DNA of 64,000 nt from an uncultured Verrucomicrobiota bacterium. Lineage in GTDB: Bacteria; Verrucomicrobiota; Verrucomicrobiia; Limisphaerales; UBA9464. The first letter of the stretch is position 1, and each line of letters starts with the position of its first letter. Of this stretch, positions 37,901 through 45,529 are shown one piece after another. The notes beneath the pieces are model-generated. The model saw only the letters and a program-made list of their open reading frames with translations, had not been told where the DNA came from and searched no databases. Location: assembly GCA_903907925.1 (NCBI GenBank), contig CAIVQB010000047.1, forward strand, positions 1 through 64,000. The letters run 5' to 3'. The translations under genes and the position numbers were made by a program.

Positions 37901-38836
37901 CCCGAGGTTGATGGCACCCAGCAATTGGGGCGCGATCTTGTCCGGCGTCACGTGCAGGACCGCCTCACCGGTCGTGTTGGTCCCGAGGGTATTCCAAAGC
38001 GTGGCGCTGTAACGCGAACCGTCGTCATCCAGCGACACCGCATTGAGTGTCAAGGTGCGGGTCGTTGCGCCCGGGATGGCGGTGCCGTTCTTCGACCACT
38101 GACAGGAGACGAGGTCCTTGTTGCGGATTTGCACGGTGAACACCGCCTGCTGGCCTTCGATTGCGGTGGTGTTCGCCGGGGGAACGGTGACCACCGGCGC
38201 GGACAATGCTGTGCCGTAGGCCAGCAGGTTGGTGGCGGAAATCGGTCCCTGATCGACGCCATCCGGACGTTTCCAGCGGACCGCGAGATTGTCACTGCCG
38301 CCGCCTTCCTTGTGCAGGGCCTGGATGTAGTAGTTCTTTCCGGCCTGAAGCAAAATCGGTGCGGATTGCTGGGCGGGATCGGAGGTCCAGGCCCGCGGTG
38401 AAGTGGCACCCGAAACGTAGGCGATCAACTGAACGTTGGCGGGATCATCGTCGGTGCTCAGGTACAGGGATCCGTTGTCGTCGGAGGCGATCCAAAAGGT
38501 GTAGTTGCCGGTGACGGGCGGGATGATGTACCCGTGCATCCGCTGTCCGTAGTTGTCGTCGATGTTCGACGGTGATTCGAAGAGCGTCGTGACCAGGTTG
38601 GTCTGCGACGGATGATCGGGGTAGGCGGGATTGTTGGTGAGATCACTGATCGCGGTGCCGGGGATGCCGCGGAACACCTCGCGAAGAATCGATCCGGCCT
38701 CCGCGGAACATCCGAACAGCAGGGCAAGACCCAAAGCGATGCCACGCAGGGCGGTCCAAACGTTACGAGCCTTTGAAACTAAAGGATGCCGGGACAAATG
38801 GCGGCGGTCGGACGGGACCCGGAGTGGCAATCTCAT
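28907..38836 (-). CDS. Giant secreted multidomain protein (PA14, Ig-like, lamin-tail, CotH, cadherin-like repeats)
   Basis: A 3,309-residue exported protein. In order: signal peptide (about 20-50, ending GCSAEAG); PA14-like lectin domain (about 50-195, YTFWIASDDNGSLYLSTDD); Ig-like domain (about 215-300); lamin-tail (LTD) domains (first near residue 595, EIMYHPRPPAGVTNDLEYIE; several more, each starting with a NEI/NEF motif); a CotH-kinase-like domain (about 1350-1640, with PWDIDFTLG); more LTDs; five cadherin-like/putative-Ig repeats (about 2280-2665, each with FTWTPTE.QGPG); LTDs near 2675 and 2995; a last Ig-like repeat; and a VRFYRIVLP tail. No membrane anchor is seen. It is probably an extracellular adhesin, matrix or glycan-processing protein. 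The ATG at 38836 precedes the signal peptide. Confidence 0.9.
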   Translation of the reverse strand: MRLPLRVPSDRRHLSRHPLVSKARNVWTALRGIALGLALLFGCSAEAGSILREVFRGIPGTAISDLTNNPAYPDHPSQTNLVTTLFESPSNIDDNYGQRMHGYIIPPVTGNYTFWIASDDNGSLYLSTDDDPANVQLIAYVSGATSPRAWTSDPAQQSAPILLQAGKNYYIQALHKEGGGSDNLAVRWKRPDGVDQGPISATNLLAYGTALSAPVVTVPPANTTAIEGQQAVFTVQIRNKDLVSCQWSKNGTAIPGATTRTLTLNAVSLDDDGSRYSATLWNTLGTNTTGEAVLHVTPDKIAPQLLGAINLGLTSVQLTFSEPIDAASAGIATHFQIAPGVAVNAVAPGSNPSTVILSTTTLTPGTNYTVTVSGILDTARTPNPIAAGSTTSFLALELVAQGIGASPSTLQRIGPGSFNLTGGTGNVGGTADRFELAWEKRSGNFDVQVRIADLGIVDPFSAAGLMARADLGTNSMFAATLAASGQVGCTFQYRPSAGQPTTTVGRYPVNYPQTWLRLRRVGTTFTGYASQDGIGWYQIGSTTVPLPTSIYLGLALGSGITTGGSMAQFSDYGTTVNFGTSTLPTDREPIGPTSRRTGLVFSEIMYHPRPPAGVTNDLEYIEIYNADSIFEDISGWKIGGGIDFTFPAGTVLPSAGVLVIAKEPAALQRVYSITNVVGPFTGSLNNSGDTLLLSDTFGAVKLKMTYGSTAPWPVAPDGAGHSLILTHASYGEDDARAWESSELIGGSPGRLDAVLPFPQRGVVLNEFLAHPSHPADAFVELYNPNAVPVDLDGCQISDSPVIGRFRIPAGTSIPARGYLQFTSAQLGFSPDPTGGTLYFVNPNNTRVIDALRFDAQQTDVSTGRSPDGSPTVRRLSQTTPGAPNATWRVEDVVINEIMYAPISGDPDDQYIELHNRSANPVDLQGWRIVDGIDFKIPTGTVIPAGGFLVVARNRDHLLANYPQLNPANTVGGFSKTLPGGGRLALAGADPLTFTNALGDLQNNILHPVVFEVTYSTGGRWGKYADGGGSSLELIDPRADPLQPSSWADSDETAKGQWTPFTYTGVLDNADTGVPFNRFYVLLQGLGECLVDDLSVTRPGSTNLLANGGFELGNTGWLFSGDHSLSTIDSTGAATGANCLHLRAQSHGDTGINSVRTPLLVTVGNNNTLTLSGSARWVAGWPEILLRIRGNGIELPVRLAVPTRLGTPGQVNSRRVDNAGPAVYAVHHSPALPRASEPVVVSCRVSDPDGISKVAVRYRIDPATALTELILRDDGTGGDAVAGDGIYSGTLVGRGSGTLIGFQVVATDAAATPATGTFPSDNMVPVGLPHPECYIRWDDSPPVGSFAHYHLWSSQASENQRRNALNNTYRDATLVYGNHRVMYNVGFRDKGSPFHNGAGSFAITGPDDEPLLGTTDRVFRATGNGGTEETGLRNVVCAWIGKQMQIPYLHSHYMQLYRNGGQFNNLTQDEEAPGGSYAKSWFPNSGVGDLYKIAIWFSFQDDNISFNNTSATLENFRTTGGAKKLARYRWNWQTRTIGGTANNYTNLFNLVGVANDTSTNFVPNLLAVADVEEWMRVFAYHRVLGNWDSWTFSEGQNMYILKQDAGPWVLMPWDIDFTLGLGNAANDGLMNSGQDPVINRWFTVPAIRRMMWRAYRDAANGPLQPENFTPVFTARQTALARNAVGGLSSPAPAIAYMNQRRTYISSQLLSADAPLFAITSNNGADFASPTATTTLRGTAPFSIVGIAVNDTPYPVTWSDQSTFSVTVPLSAAKNLIRLTGLDKNGNPIPGFQQQINVSYAGAIPQAKDFVVINEIHYNPIEPNASFIELFNRSTTTAFDLSGVKFQGISYTLADGTLIQPNGYLVFAKNRAAFAAAYGSTISVAGEFTGSLDNNGEHLKLVVPAGLGGTNDLIISDVRYLSRPPWPTNANGSGPSLQLIDPTQGSWRVGNWATPDPASASRVTPGRINGVRAALTPFPALWINEVLPENVGGPVDNAGEHDPYIELYNAGTTAVSLDGFSLSNSYDDLTRWPFPAGTSLAPGQFLVVWADGQPGQTTATELHASFRLSPSTGSIALARTTDTTAVLDYIDYSQVPQGRSYGCVPDGEPRVRRSLFHVTPGAPNDSTFPQILVSINELMASNTSTISDPATGKFEDWFELYNGGTNSVDLTGYTLTRDVTDPGQFTIPPGFILQPGTFLLVWADKSSKSNTIPAIDLHTNFKLSKTGGELALFGPDAALVDSVTWEVQTNDVSIGRIPDGADGPLTPLQPPSPDAANSVVGGNRPPIITAITGQTVIEQTPLTFTVKATDPDAGQILTFGLAAGAPAGTFIDPATGVFTWTPTEEQGPGGYLLTFTVADNGIPRRVSTLRVPVTVTESNLPPHLEPITDVSIDEGVLFTFTAVASDPDRPANGLTFSLDPGAPTGTAIDPTTGLFSWTPTEAQGPGGYSVTVRVTDNGVPPLSDSRTFTLAVREVNNPPSLTLIPPQSIDEGHLLQFTLSAADPDSPPATIRYSLEGNLPDGIAVDANTGVLTWTPTEAQGPGIYIIIARATENNADHLSAVQSFSITVNEVNQPPILGALKDFVVQEGATIAFTATASDLDIPAQHLTYSLGAGAPAGASIDSVSGDFTWQTPPDSGATTNRITIQVTDDGPGTLSQSGTFTVITQPRFHAVINEIMYHPATPGAGYVELFNPSAITAQPLSGLHLSGAGMDFIFPAGTSLKPGKFIVVAENKSVFLSTYGTGLPVMGDWTGALDPTGTRLGIYDVSTPGSSRALTELFFRSTLPWPAAADSGAALQVLDATRDASRVGNWAAGGNASGSTWQRAVVTGKATSSVLYLYLENIGEAYIDDVRLVAGTDPDAGTNLIPDGDFESGFPGPWTVSDNLKTSALVSTVEHSGKNALHVISTAIGSTRASSIFQDNSASNPLTTDATYTLSYWYLPNTNGGTLTLRLSGAIGAAAPIKATVDLKPLTTPIARFTPGTTNSTAVALPEFPPVWISEILPDNTSGIADAKGRQGPWIELVNTGAVPVSLDGWFLSSTYTNLSDWAFPTGTILPAGQYMVLFADGNPGDSSSGELHTRFRLTPGQGSVALSRTQLGQPVVVDYLDYSGTTPNQSFGRDPNDFPLASGILATATPGGSNSLLTGNHRPTLNHLSDRTATVGIPVDLQFTGTDPDAGQSLSYALVTPIAGATLDAATGRFHWVPTTAQVGLISLRVRATDDGLPPLSDETTVAIQVVVSDAFAINATVISPDLVEIGWPAEVGSKYRVEYRDTLTGSWQLLTEVTATTANGRYQDHITTSPVRFYRIVLP

Positions 38837-38977
38837 ATTGGTAGGCAGCCACAGAAGCAAATTCCGGACCGTTAGCGAACCGGTTTTTTCCCGAAATCCC
38901 GGGGCGATGGCGGAAGGTTGTTTCCTGCCGGCTGATTGACTCCCGGGGTTGCGCAGGGACACTGTGGGCTGCGTTGC

Positions 38978-39661
38978 ATGGCATTGCTTGAAATCAGCGA
39001 CTTGCGAAAGTCGTACCGGGCACCCGACGGATCGGCTCATGAAGTGATCCGTATCCGGCGGTTTGAACTGGGGGAACGGACCCAGATGGCCCTCAGCGGA
39101 CCGAGCGGTAGCGGGAAGACGACCTTCCTGCACTTGATCGCCGGCATTCTGACCGCCGACACCGGCCGCCTGACGTTGGATGGCATCGAGATGTCCACCT
39201 TGAAGGAATCCGAACGTGACCGGCTTCGGGCGAGATCCATCGGCTACATTTTTCAAACCTTCAATCTGCTGCAGGGATTTTCAGTCCTGGAAAATGTCCT
39301 GCTGGGAATGTCGTTTGGCGTGGGAGCGGATCGGGAACGCGCGGTGGCTCTGCTGCAACGCGTCGGATTGGGCGACCGGTTGCATCATCGGCCTCGCCAG
39401 CTCTCCACCGGTCAGCAGCAACGGGTCGCCGTGGCCCGGGCTCTGGCGCACCGGCCGAAGCTGGTCCTGGCCGACGAACCCACCGGCAATCTCGATGCGA
39501 CGAATGCCGCCGAGGCGCTCGCCCTGATTCGCGGGGCGTGTGAGGAAAATGGCGCCGCGCTGCTGTTGGTGAGCCATGATCCGGGAATTCTGGCCCGGTT
39601 TCCTGAACGTCATTCGCTGGCGGAATTGAACCAGGCCGGCCGACCGGAGGTCCGGTCATGA
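38978..39661 (+). CDS. ABC transporter ATP-binding protein (MacB/LolD-like)
   Basis: A 227-residue ATPase of the LolD/MacB/FtsE group. Walker A is [11 protein letters not shown], the Q-loop lies in [15 protein letters not shown], the ABC signature is [15 protein letters not shown], Walker B is [12 protein letters not shown], and the switch His is in LLVSHDP. It powers the FtsX-type permease encoded next; their reading frames overlap by four bases (ATGA at 39658). Upstream, the gene diverges from the giant surface protein, with about 140 bases between starts. Confidence 0.93.
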   Translation: MALLEISDLRKSYRAPDGSAHEVIRIRRFELGERTQMALSGPSGSGKTTFLHLIAGILTADTGRLTLDGIEMSTLKESERDRLRARSIGYIFQTFNLLQGFSVLENVLLGMSFGVGADRERAVALLQRVGLGDRLHHRPRQLSTGQQQRVAVARALAHRPKLVLADEPTGNLDATNAAEALALIRGACEENGAALLLVSHDPGILARFPERHSLAELNQAGRPEVRS

Positions 39662-40863
39662 CCCTCTGGCTCCTGGTCCGCCGCAGCCTGCGTCAACACG
39701 CGCTTTCCACGGTGGTGACCTCCCTGGCCATCGCGCTCGCGGGCGGTTTGCTCATGTCGGTGTGGGCAGTGAAACGGCAGGCGCATGACACCTTCACCGG
39801 GCAGACCGGAGGCTGGGACGCCGTGTTGGGCGCACGCGGTTCGAAGCTGCAACTGGTGTTGAACGCCATCTTCCATCTGGAGGCGTCGCCGGGAAATGTG
39901 CCGTGGCAGGATTACCTCGATCTCTCGTCGAACCGCGCCGTCGCTCTCGCCGTGCCGATTGCGGTGGGTGACAATTATCAGGGCTATCGCCTGGTTGGGA
40001 CTCTGACCAACCTGTTCACCGATGCCGCCTACGCGCCAGGCCGGAAGTTTTCAACGGAACACGGCGGACGCATCTTTGAGGACGGTTATCGCGAGGCGCT
40101 GGTGGGAAGTTTCGCCGCCCGACGACTGGGCTTGAAGGTCGGTGATTCCTTTCATCCGTACCACGGACTCAACTTCGATCCCAAGGCCCAGCATCAGGAT
40201 ACCTATGTCGTGGTCGGCGTCCTGGAACCGTCCAACACGCCCGCCGACCGGGTGATCTGGATCCCGCTGGCCGGGTTGCAAAACATGACCGGCCACAATC
40301 CGGACGCTGCGAATGACGTCAGTGCCGTCCTGGTGAAGCTGCGGTCCCCGGTAGCGGGAAAAACGTTGGAGCTGTTGTACAACCGGCAGGGCACCCGGCT
40401 GACCTTTGCCTGGCCGATTGCCGAGCAGGTGGCCTATCTGTTCGAACGCTTCGGCTGGTTCGATCAGGTGCTGGCCCTGGTGGCGTGGCTGGTGGCGCTG
40501 GTTGCCACTGGATCGGTCCTGGCCAGCATCTACAATTCAATGAGCGCCCGGAAACGGGACCTGGCCATTCTCCGCGCCCTCGGCGCCCGCCGCCGAACGG
40601 TGTTCAGTGCCATCATTCTCGAAGCGGTGGCCATCGCCGGGTTTGGAATGGTGATAGGATTCGGAGTGTACCTCGCGATTCTTGTTGGAGTCGCGTACGT
40701 GATCCGCGCGCAAACCGGGGTGGTCCTGGACCCGTTGGCGCCGGATTGGGTGCTGGTCTGGGCACCCGCTTCGATGGTTTGTCTCTCCGCCCTGGCCGGA
40801 ATTGTTCCCGCCCTCAAGGCCTATCGCTCCGACGTTGCCGAAGGTTTGGCGCCGGAATCTTGA
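39658..40863 (+). CDS. ABC transporter FtsX/MacB-type permease
   Basis: A 401-residue membrane protein. One N-terminal helix (about 17-37) precedes a periplasmic MacB-type core domain (about 45-265), then three C-terminal helices form an FtsX domain (from about 275; YNSMSARKRDLAILRALGAR is its cytoplasmic signature). Such permeases drive mechanotransmission or lipoprotein and peptide export rather than classic import. Coupled to the ATPase gene before and to the lipoprotein and DUF3299 genes after. The cargo is not evident. Confidence 0.9.
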   Translation: MTLWLLVRRSLRQHALSTVVTSLAIALAGGLLMSVWAVKRQAHDTFTGQTGGWDAVLGARGSKLQLVLNAIFHLEASPGNVPWQDYLDLSSNRAVALAVPIAVGDNYQGYRLVGTLTNLFTDAAYAPGRKFSTEHGGRIFEDGYREALVGSFAARRLGLKVGDSFHPYHGLNFDPKAQHQDTYVVVGVLEPSNTPADRVIWIPLAGLQNMTGHNPDAANDVSAVLVKLRSPVAGKTLELLYNRQGTRLTFAWPIAEQVAYLFERFGWFDQVLALVAWLVALVATGSVLASIYNSMSARKRDLAILRALGARRRTVFSAIILEAVAIAGFGMVIGFGVYLAILVGVAYVIRAQTGVVLDPLAPDWVLVWAPASMVCLSALAGIVPALKAYRSDVAEGLAPES

Positions 40864-40934
40864 GGCATCCCGTCGAGGATGCTCCGGGTGTCGATCCTTG
40901 AATGTTTCCACCGATCGGTTCATCCAAGCATCAC

Positions 40935-41453
40935 ATGGTTCCTGAACCCCTCACTGCACTGGCCCGAACCGGATGGATTGTCCGGTGGCCGGCGCTGGTG
41001 GGCTTGATGGCGTTGGTTCTGGGCGGGTCAGGATGTGACCGGGCCACAGCACCGGCACCAGCGGTTTTGGTTTCCGGCCATCAACACGTGGCACCTCACG
41101 GTGGAACGGCGGTGGAGCTGGGCCATGAGGAATTTCATCTGGAGTTGGTTCTAGATCCCGCCGCAGGCCGGCTGACCGGCTATGTTCTCGACGGGGAACT
41201 CGAGAAGTTCATCCGGATCCCCGCGCCCTCGGTGCGGGTGGTGGCCCGGGTGAGGGATGTGGATCAATCCCTCGATCTGTTGGCGGTGGCAAATCCAGCC
41301 ACGGGCGAAAAGGTGGGCGACACCGCGCAATTCGAGGTGACGGCCGACTGGTTGAAGACTACACCCCGCTTTGACGCACGGCTCACGGAGGTTACCATCC
41401 GGGGCAAGACCTACCGCGATGTCCCCTTCAATTTTCCGAAAGGCAACGAATGA
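40935..41453 (+). CDS. Histidine-containing lipoprotein, possible metal binder
   Basis: A 172-residue lipoprotein. The lipobox LGGSGC puts the lipidated Cys at residue 34. The mature N-terminus has HQHVAPHGGTAVELGHEEFHLEL, quoted here in two parts: GHQHVAPHGG and ELGHEEFHLEL. This His pattern followed by a GRLTGYVLDGE segment is common in planctomycete and verrucomicrobial proteins near metal exporters; that association is an inference. An in-frame ATG at 40902 would lengthen the signal peptide by 11 residues. Its stop overlaps the next ATG, so it is coupled to DUF3299. Confidence 0.78.
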   Translation: MVPEPLTALARTGWIVRWPALVGLMALVLGGSGCDRATAPAPAVLVSGHQHVAPHGGTAVELGHEEFHLELVLDPAAGRLTGYVLDGELEKFIRIPAPSVRVVARVRDVDQSLDLLAVANPATGEKVGDTAQFEVTADWLKTTPRFDARLTEVTIRGKTYRDVPFNFPKGNE

Positions 41454-42124
41454 AGACTTGGATTCAATTCTCTGAATTTTACCGGTCCGCCGGGAAGGGG
41501 TTCGCCATCACCGCGCTCCTGGCATTGGCCGGCGTCGGTTCGGTGCTGCGCGCGGCGGAACCCGCCAAGTCCGTCCGTGGCGAGCCGATTCAATCCGTCG
41601 CCGCACCGGCGCGTGGCGACCGGATTCAGCCCCTGACGGCCGGATCAAGCCCGGTGTCCGCAGCATCGGAAAAGGGCGCCGTACCTGCCGTGGAGAAAAC
41701 CGACGGCGGTTTTCTCACCGTGGGTTTCGATCGACTGAGCGCCTTCAAGTACGAGGTGCCTGATGATCCGGGCGTGACCAATACCGTTGCGCTCAAGGAT
41801 CCCGATCAACAAATTCCAGCCGAGGTGAAGGCCTTCAGCGGTCGGCGGGTGGCTCTCAAGGGTTTCATGCTGCCGCTCAAGGTGGAGGGCGGATTGGTCA
41901 CCGAGTTGTTGATCATGCGCGATCAGTCGATGTGCTGTTACGGTGCCGTTCCCAAGATCAACGAATGGGTCTCGGTCAAGATGACCAGCAAGGGTGTGAA
42001 GCCGGTCATGGATCAGGCGGTCACGCTCCAGGGCACGCTCAAAGTCGGCGCGATTCGAGAAAACGGCTATCTGGTGGGCATCTACCAGATGGACGGCGAA
42101 AAAGTGAACGCGCCCGGTCTTTGA
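41450..42124 (+). CDS. DUF3299 exported protein
   Basis: A 224-residue protein with a signal peptide (about 1-36), a low-complexity linker (about 40-85) and one DUF3299 domain (about 110-222). The hallmark is MRDQSMCCYGAVPKINEW with a Cys pair, preceded by GFMLPLKVEGGLVTELLI. The family's function is unsettled; members are often next to metal-related or FtsX-type ABC genes, as here. It is the last gene of the four-gene operon starting at 38978. Confidence 0.88.
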   Translation: MKTWIQFSEFYRSAGKGFAITALLALAGVGSVLRAAEPAKSVRGEPIQSVAAPARGDRIQPLTAGSSPVSAASEKGAVPAVEKTDGGFLTVGFDRLSAFKYEVPDDPGVTNTVALKDPDQQIPAEVKAFSGRRVALKGFMLPLKVEGGLVTELLIMRDQSMCCYGAVPKINEWVSVKMTSKGVKPVMDQAVTLQGTLKVGAIRENGYLVGIYQMDGEKVNAPGL

Positions 42125-42203
42125 AGGCGGATTGACCGCTTCAAATTGACCGCATTGAATAGGTCAGAAACCGCCGCACGGGTCTTCCGTGTCGGTCGGG
42201 CTT

Positions 42204-42812
42204 TCAGGCCGGAACCGCTTCACGCCTGGCCTGCGGAGCCCGTTCCACCATCAGCGCCACGCAGCCGCCAGGTGAGACGAGTTCGTGGTGGTGGGTGCCG
42301 GGCTCGAAGTGGATGAAATCACCGGCCCGAAGGGTGTGACCTTCGGTGATCAGATCCCCGGAAATCATGTAGAGTTCCTCTGAGCTGGCATGGTCGTGTT
42401 CGGGAAAACGGGTTCCCGGGGCCAATTCCGCGAGGAACATCCAGTATCCCACGTCCCGGCTGATCGACAATGGCTTGATCCTCAAGCCGGGCGTAGGGGT
42501 TGTGACCCATTCGCCCTGATCGCGGCTGAGAAACCGCATGCCTGCCGCGGGCGAAATGGGCGCAGATGTCGGAACCGCCTGTGGGGTTCGCCGGATCGCT
42601 TCCAGAATCCGGGACCGGACCGCAGCCGACGGTTCGGACCGGGTTTCGGAGGTTCCGGCGACAAAGGCGGTCGTGGTGTCGTGAAGTCGGGCGAGTTCGT
42701 CCCGGACATCGGGATCGTGCGCCGCCAGCGCTTCGACGTGGGCGGCGTCGCCGCGGGACAGGGCACCGGCGGCGTGGGCCGCCGCGAGTTCCTGCAGATT
42801 GGTGCATTTCAT
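42204..42812 (-). CDS. Anti-sigma factor with ChrR-like cupin domain
   Basis: A 202-residue cytoplasmic regulator. Residues 1-75 form an anti-sigma domain (LAAAHAAGALSRGDAAHVEA). Residues 95-192 form a ChrR-like cupin with probable metal ligands His139, His141 and Glu145 (EHDHASSEELYMISGDL) and a His174-176 cluster. In ChrR, the N-terminal domain holds the sigma factor through zinc and the cupin senses singlet oxygen. Here the N-terminal CxxC zinc pair is missing, so binding may be RskA-like. It overlaps the sigma gene by four bases and is presumably its antagonist. Confidence 0.85.
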   Translation of the reverse strand: MKCTNLQELAAAHAAGALSRGDAAHVEALAAHDPDVRDELARLHDTTTAFVAGTSETRSEPSAAVRSRILEAIRRTPQAVPTSAPISPAAGMRFLSRDQGEWVTTPTPGLRIKPLSISRDVGYWMFLAELAPGTRFPEHDHASSEELYMISGDLITEGHTLRAGDFIHFEPGTHHHELVSPGGCVALMVERAPQARREAVPA

Positions 42813-43384
42813 AGGCTCTCTTCCAGTACGTCCCGCAACGCCAACATCCCCCGGCGGATCCGCGCCTTGATCGTGCCCAGGGGAACTCCGATCGCCGCAG
42901 CGATCTCGGTTTGTGTCATTCCGGAAAAAAAAGCGAGTTCGATTGCCCGGCGCTGATCGATGGGCAATGCGGCCAGAGCCGCGCGCACGGAACGCGCGGA
43001 TTCCCCGGCGACGGCGTCCTCGAGCGCGTCCAGGGTTTCGGTCTGTTCGGCGGGGATCGAATTCTCGGCGGCGCGGTGCAGATCCGACTTCCTGCGGCGT
43101 GACCGAAGACGGTCGATCGATTTGTTTCGGGTCAGGGCCACCGCCCAACTGAGCGGCCGGCCGAACAGGGCGTCGTAAACCGGCGCCTTTTCCCAAAGCA
43201 GAACCGCTGATTCCTGCAGGACATCCTCCGCCTCGTGAACATCCCCCAGGATTCGCAGTGCCACCGAAAACAACAGGCGCGAATGCCGGTCGTAGAACGC
43301 TGCGAACGCCTCTTCGGATCCCGAGCGGATTCGCGCAAACAATTCGGCATCCAATTCGTCCGCGATATCGGTGGGTGGCGACAT
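42809..43384 (-). CDS. ECF-type RNA polymerase sigma factor
   Basis: A 191-residue sigma-70 family factor. Region 2 runs about 15-90 (AFYDRHSRLLFSVALRILGD, AEDVLQESAVLLW) and region 4 about 125-185 with the helix-turn-helix TQTEIAAAIGVPLGTIKARI. It directs RNA polymerase to stress-type promoters and should be held inactive by the cupin anti-sigma encoded next. In-frame ATGs at 43456 and 43435 are possible, but 43384 gives a family-normal N-terminus. The 384 bases upstream (43385-43768) are shared with the divergent DUF4331 gene and hold no gene; promoters for both should lie there, though no clear ECF consensus was found. Confidence 0.92.
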   Translation of the reverse strand: MSPPTDIADELDAELFARIRSGSEEAFAAFYDRHSRLLFSVALRILGDVHEAEDVLQESAVLLWEKAPVYDALFGRPLSWAVALTRNKSIDRLRSRRRKSDLHRAAENSIPAEQTETLDALEDAVAGESARSVRAALAALPIDQRRAIELAFFSGMTQTEIAAAIGVPLGTIKARIRRGMLALRDVLEESL

Positions 43385-43768
43385 GGGATTAGCGGGACCG
43401 GCGGGTCTTGAACCCGTCCCGTTCCACAATTCCATCAAGCCGGTGCCTGCTACCATTGATGCTCATACGTCGCTGCTCGTCCACCGGATGCGTTTTTTCT
43501 GTCGATGACCTTCGGTAACGTCGCATTTCTCCGAAAAAAAGCGAGTCGCCAGCCTGTTTCAATCGCGCTCCCGGCCGACCCTTCAAAAAACACAGAGGAC
43601 ACTGATTCCACGAATTCACGCGAATTTCCCAGGGCGGATTAGATTCCGTTCAGATGGATGCCTGGGGCGTTGAAGTTGGGATTGGCTTCGACCCGTCTCC
43701 GGATGCATCCGATTCCCCTTGGCGCGCGTTTCATCGCTGCAATGCCCTCACACGGCACCTCCCACCTG

Positions 43769-45412
43769 ATGAATCCCATGCCACCTATTGCAAAAAAACT
43801 CCTGATCCTGGCCCTGGCCGGAGTCGTCACGGCGCTCGACGCCAACGCCTCCAGCCATCGCGAGGCACCTGCCATCACCGGAACTCCCAAACTCGACGGG
43901 ACGGACTTCTACGTCTTCAACAGTTACGAAACCGGCCGATCGAACTACGTCACCTTTGTCGCGGATTATCTCCCGCTCCAGAGTCCGTACGGCGGGCCCA
44001 ACTACTTTCAGCTCGATCCCAATGCGGTGTACGAGATCCACGTGGACAACACCGGCGACGCGGTCGAGGACATCACCTTTCAGTTCAAGATCGCCAACGT
44101 GCTGCGCGGGATTGCGCTGACGATCGGTCCGGAAGGGAATCGCCGCACCAACTCCATTCCGCTGCTCGCCGCGGCACCGGTGACGGCAGCCGACACTTCG
44201 GGTCTTAACGTGGATCAGACCTATTCGCTCACTGTCATCAAGGGCCCGCGCCGCACCGGCAGCCAGATTCCGATCACCAATTCGGTGACCGCCAGCCTCC
44301 AGTTCACCAAGCCCCAGGACAATGCCGGCAACAAGACGTTCCCGGACTACGATGCCTACGCGAACCGCTACATCTATCAGTTCGCCCTGCCGGGAACCGA
44401 CAAGAAGGGCCGGGTCTTCGTGGGTCAGCGAAAGGATCCGTTCGTCGTCAATCTCGGGGAGATCTTCGATCTGGTGAACCTCAATCCCCTCGGTCCGATC
44501 GACGGCGCCAAGGACCTGCTCTCGGACGCCAATGTCACGGCCTTTGTCCTCGAAGTGCCGACAGAGTTCCTGCTGGCCGGCGGCAACGGACCGGTCATTG
44601 GAGCCTGGACCACGGCCAGCTCGGTTCAGGGAACGACCTTCACTCAAGTGTCCCGTCTCTCATCGCCGCTGGTCAACGAAGTGGTGATCGGCGTGAAGGA
44701 CAAGGACAAGTTCAACGGCTCCGAACCCAAGGATGACCTGGCCAACTTCGCTGACTATGTGACGCATCCGACACTCCCCGCGCTCCTCGAACTGCTGTTC
44801 AAAGTTCCGGCACCGACCCTGTTCCCCCGCACCGACCTCGTCGCCGCCTTCATCACCGGAGTGGATGGGTTGAACAAGAACGGCGGCGCGGGCGAAATGC
44901 TGCGTCTCAACACCGCCATTCCCGCCACGCCACGGGCTCAACAAAACAATCTCGGCGTCATCGCCGGAATCACCCAGGGCGTGCTCGATGCGACGAAGGC
45001 CGACCTGGCTGGTTTCCCCAATGGACGCCGACCCGGCGATGATGTCGTCGACATCGAACTCCGCGTTGTGATGGGCAAGCTGTTGAAGCCGGCCGACGCG
45101 CCGGTGGGTGACCCACCCCTGACCGACGGTGCCTACATTGATGCGCGGATGTTTCCCGATCATTTCCCGTATTTGAATTCACCGCTGAAGGGATCGCCCA
45201 ACGATCCGACCATCACCATCACCCCGAAGACTTCAGCGACCGCGACCGGCGTTTTTCGTCCGGTGCAGGGAGTGTATGATCCGGCCTCGCGGACCTTGTC
45301 GGTGCCCGTCGCCGATTCGGCGCAAACCTTCCTCCAACTCGAAGCCGACGGAAAGGTCGCGCTGGATGGGGTGAAAACATCGGGTGGCACGTTGTCGGCC
45401 ACAGTGAAGTGA
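43769..45412 (+). CDS. DUF4331 exported protein
   Basis: A 547-residue exported protein. The signal peptide (about 1-28) ends just before ASSHREAPAITGTPKLDGTD, the invariant mature start of DUF4331 proteins. Strands such as NAVYEIHVDNTGDAVEDITFQF and later GRRPGDDVVDIELRVVMG are also typical. The family is often found beside TPR and HupE/UreJ genes, as here, but its function is unknown. Two close ATGs (43769, 43778) are equally likely. It diverges from the ECF sigma gene, so control by that sigma factor is possible. Confidence 0.9.
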   Translation: MNPMPPIAKKLLILALAGVVTALDANASSHREAPAITGTPKLDGTDFYVFNSYETGRSNYVTFVADYLPLQSPYGGPNYFQLDPNAVYEIHVDNTGDAVEDITFQFKIANVLRGIALTIGPEGNRRTNSIPLLAAAPVTAADTSGLNVDQTYSLTVIKGPRRTGSQIPITNSVTASLQFTKPQDNAGNKTFPDYDAYANRYIYQFALPGTDKKGRVFVGQRKDPFVVNLGEIFDLVNLNPLGPIDGAKDLLSDANVTAFVLEVPTEFLLAGGNGPVIGAWTTASSVQGTTFTQVSRLSSPLVNEVVIGVKDKDKFNGSEPKDDLANFADYVTHPTLPALLELLFKVPAPTLFPRTDLVAAFITGVDGLNKNGGAGEMLRLNTAIPATPRAQQNNLGVIAGITQGVLDATKADLAGFPNGRRPGDDVVDIELRVVMGKLLKPADAPVGDPPLTDGAYIDARMFPDHFPYLNSPLKGSPNDPTITITPKTSATATGVFRPVQGVYDPASRTLSVPVADSAQTFLQLEADGKVALDGVKTSGGTLSATVK

Positions 45413-45529
45413 ACCGATTTGCGCTTCTTGAGTGAGGAGCGCCGGTGGGGTTCGCGGAGTTTCCCGTGTGCCCGCGAACCCCGCCGAAACGGTGCAAGAC
45501 CCGACACCTGACAGCCGTCCCCGCGGTTC

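Noticed and set aside
28907..38836. Long plus-strand open frames opposite the giant gene, up to about 540 codons
   Set aside because: They are antisense shadows of a GC-rich gene; the minus strand encodes recognisable domains throughout.
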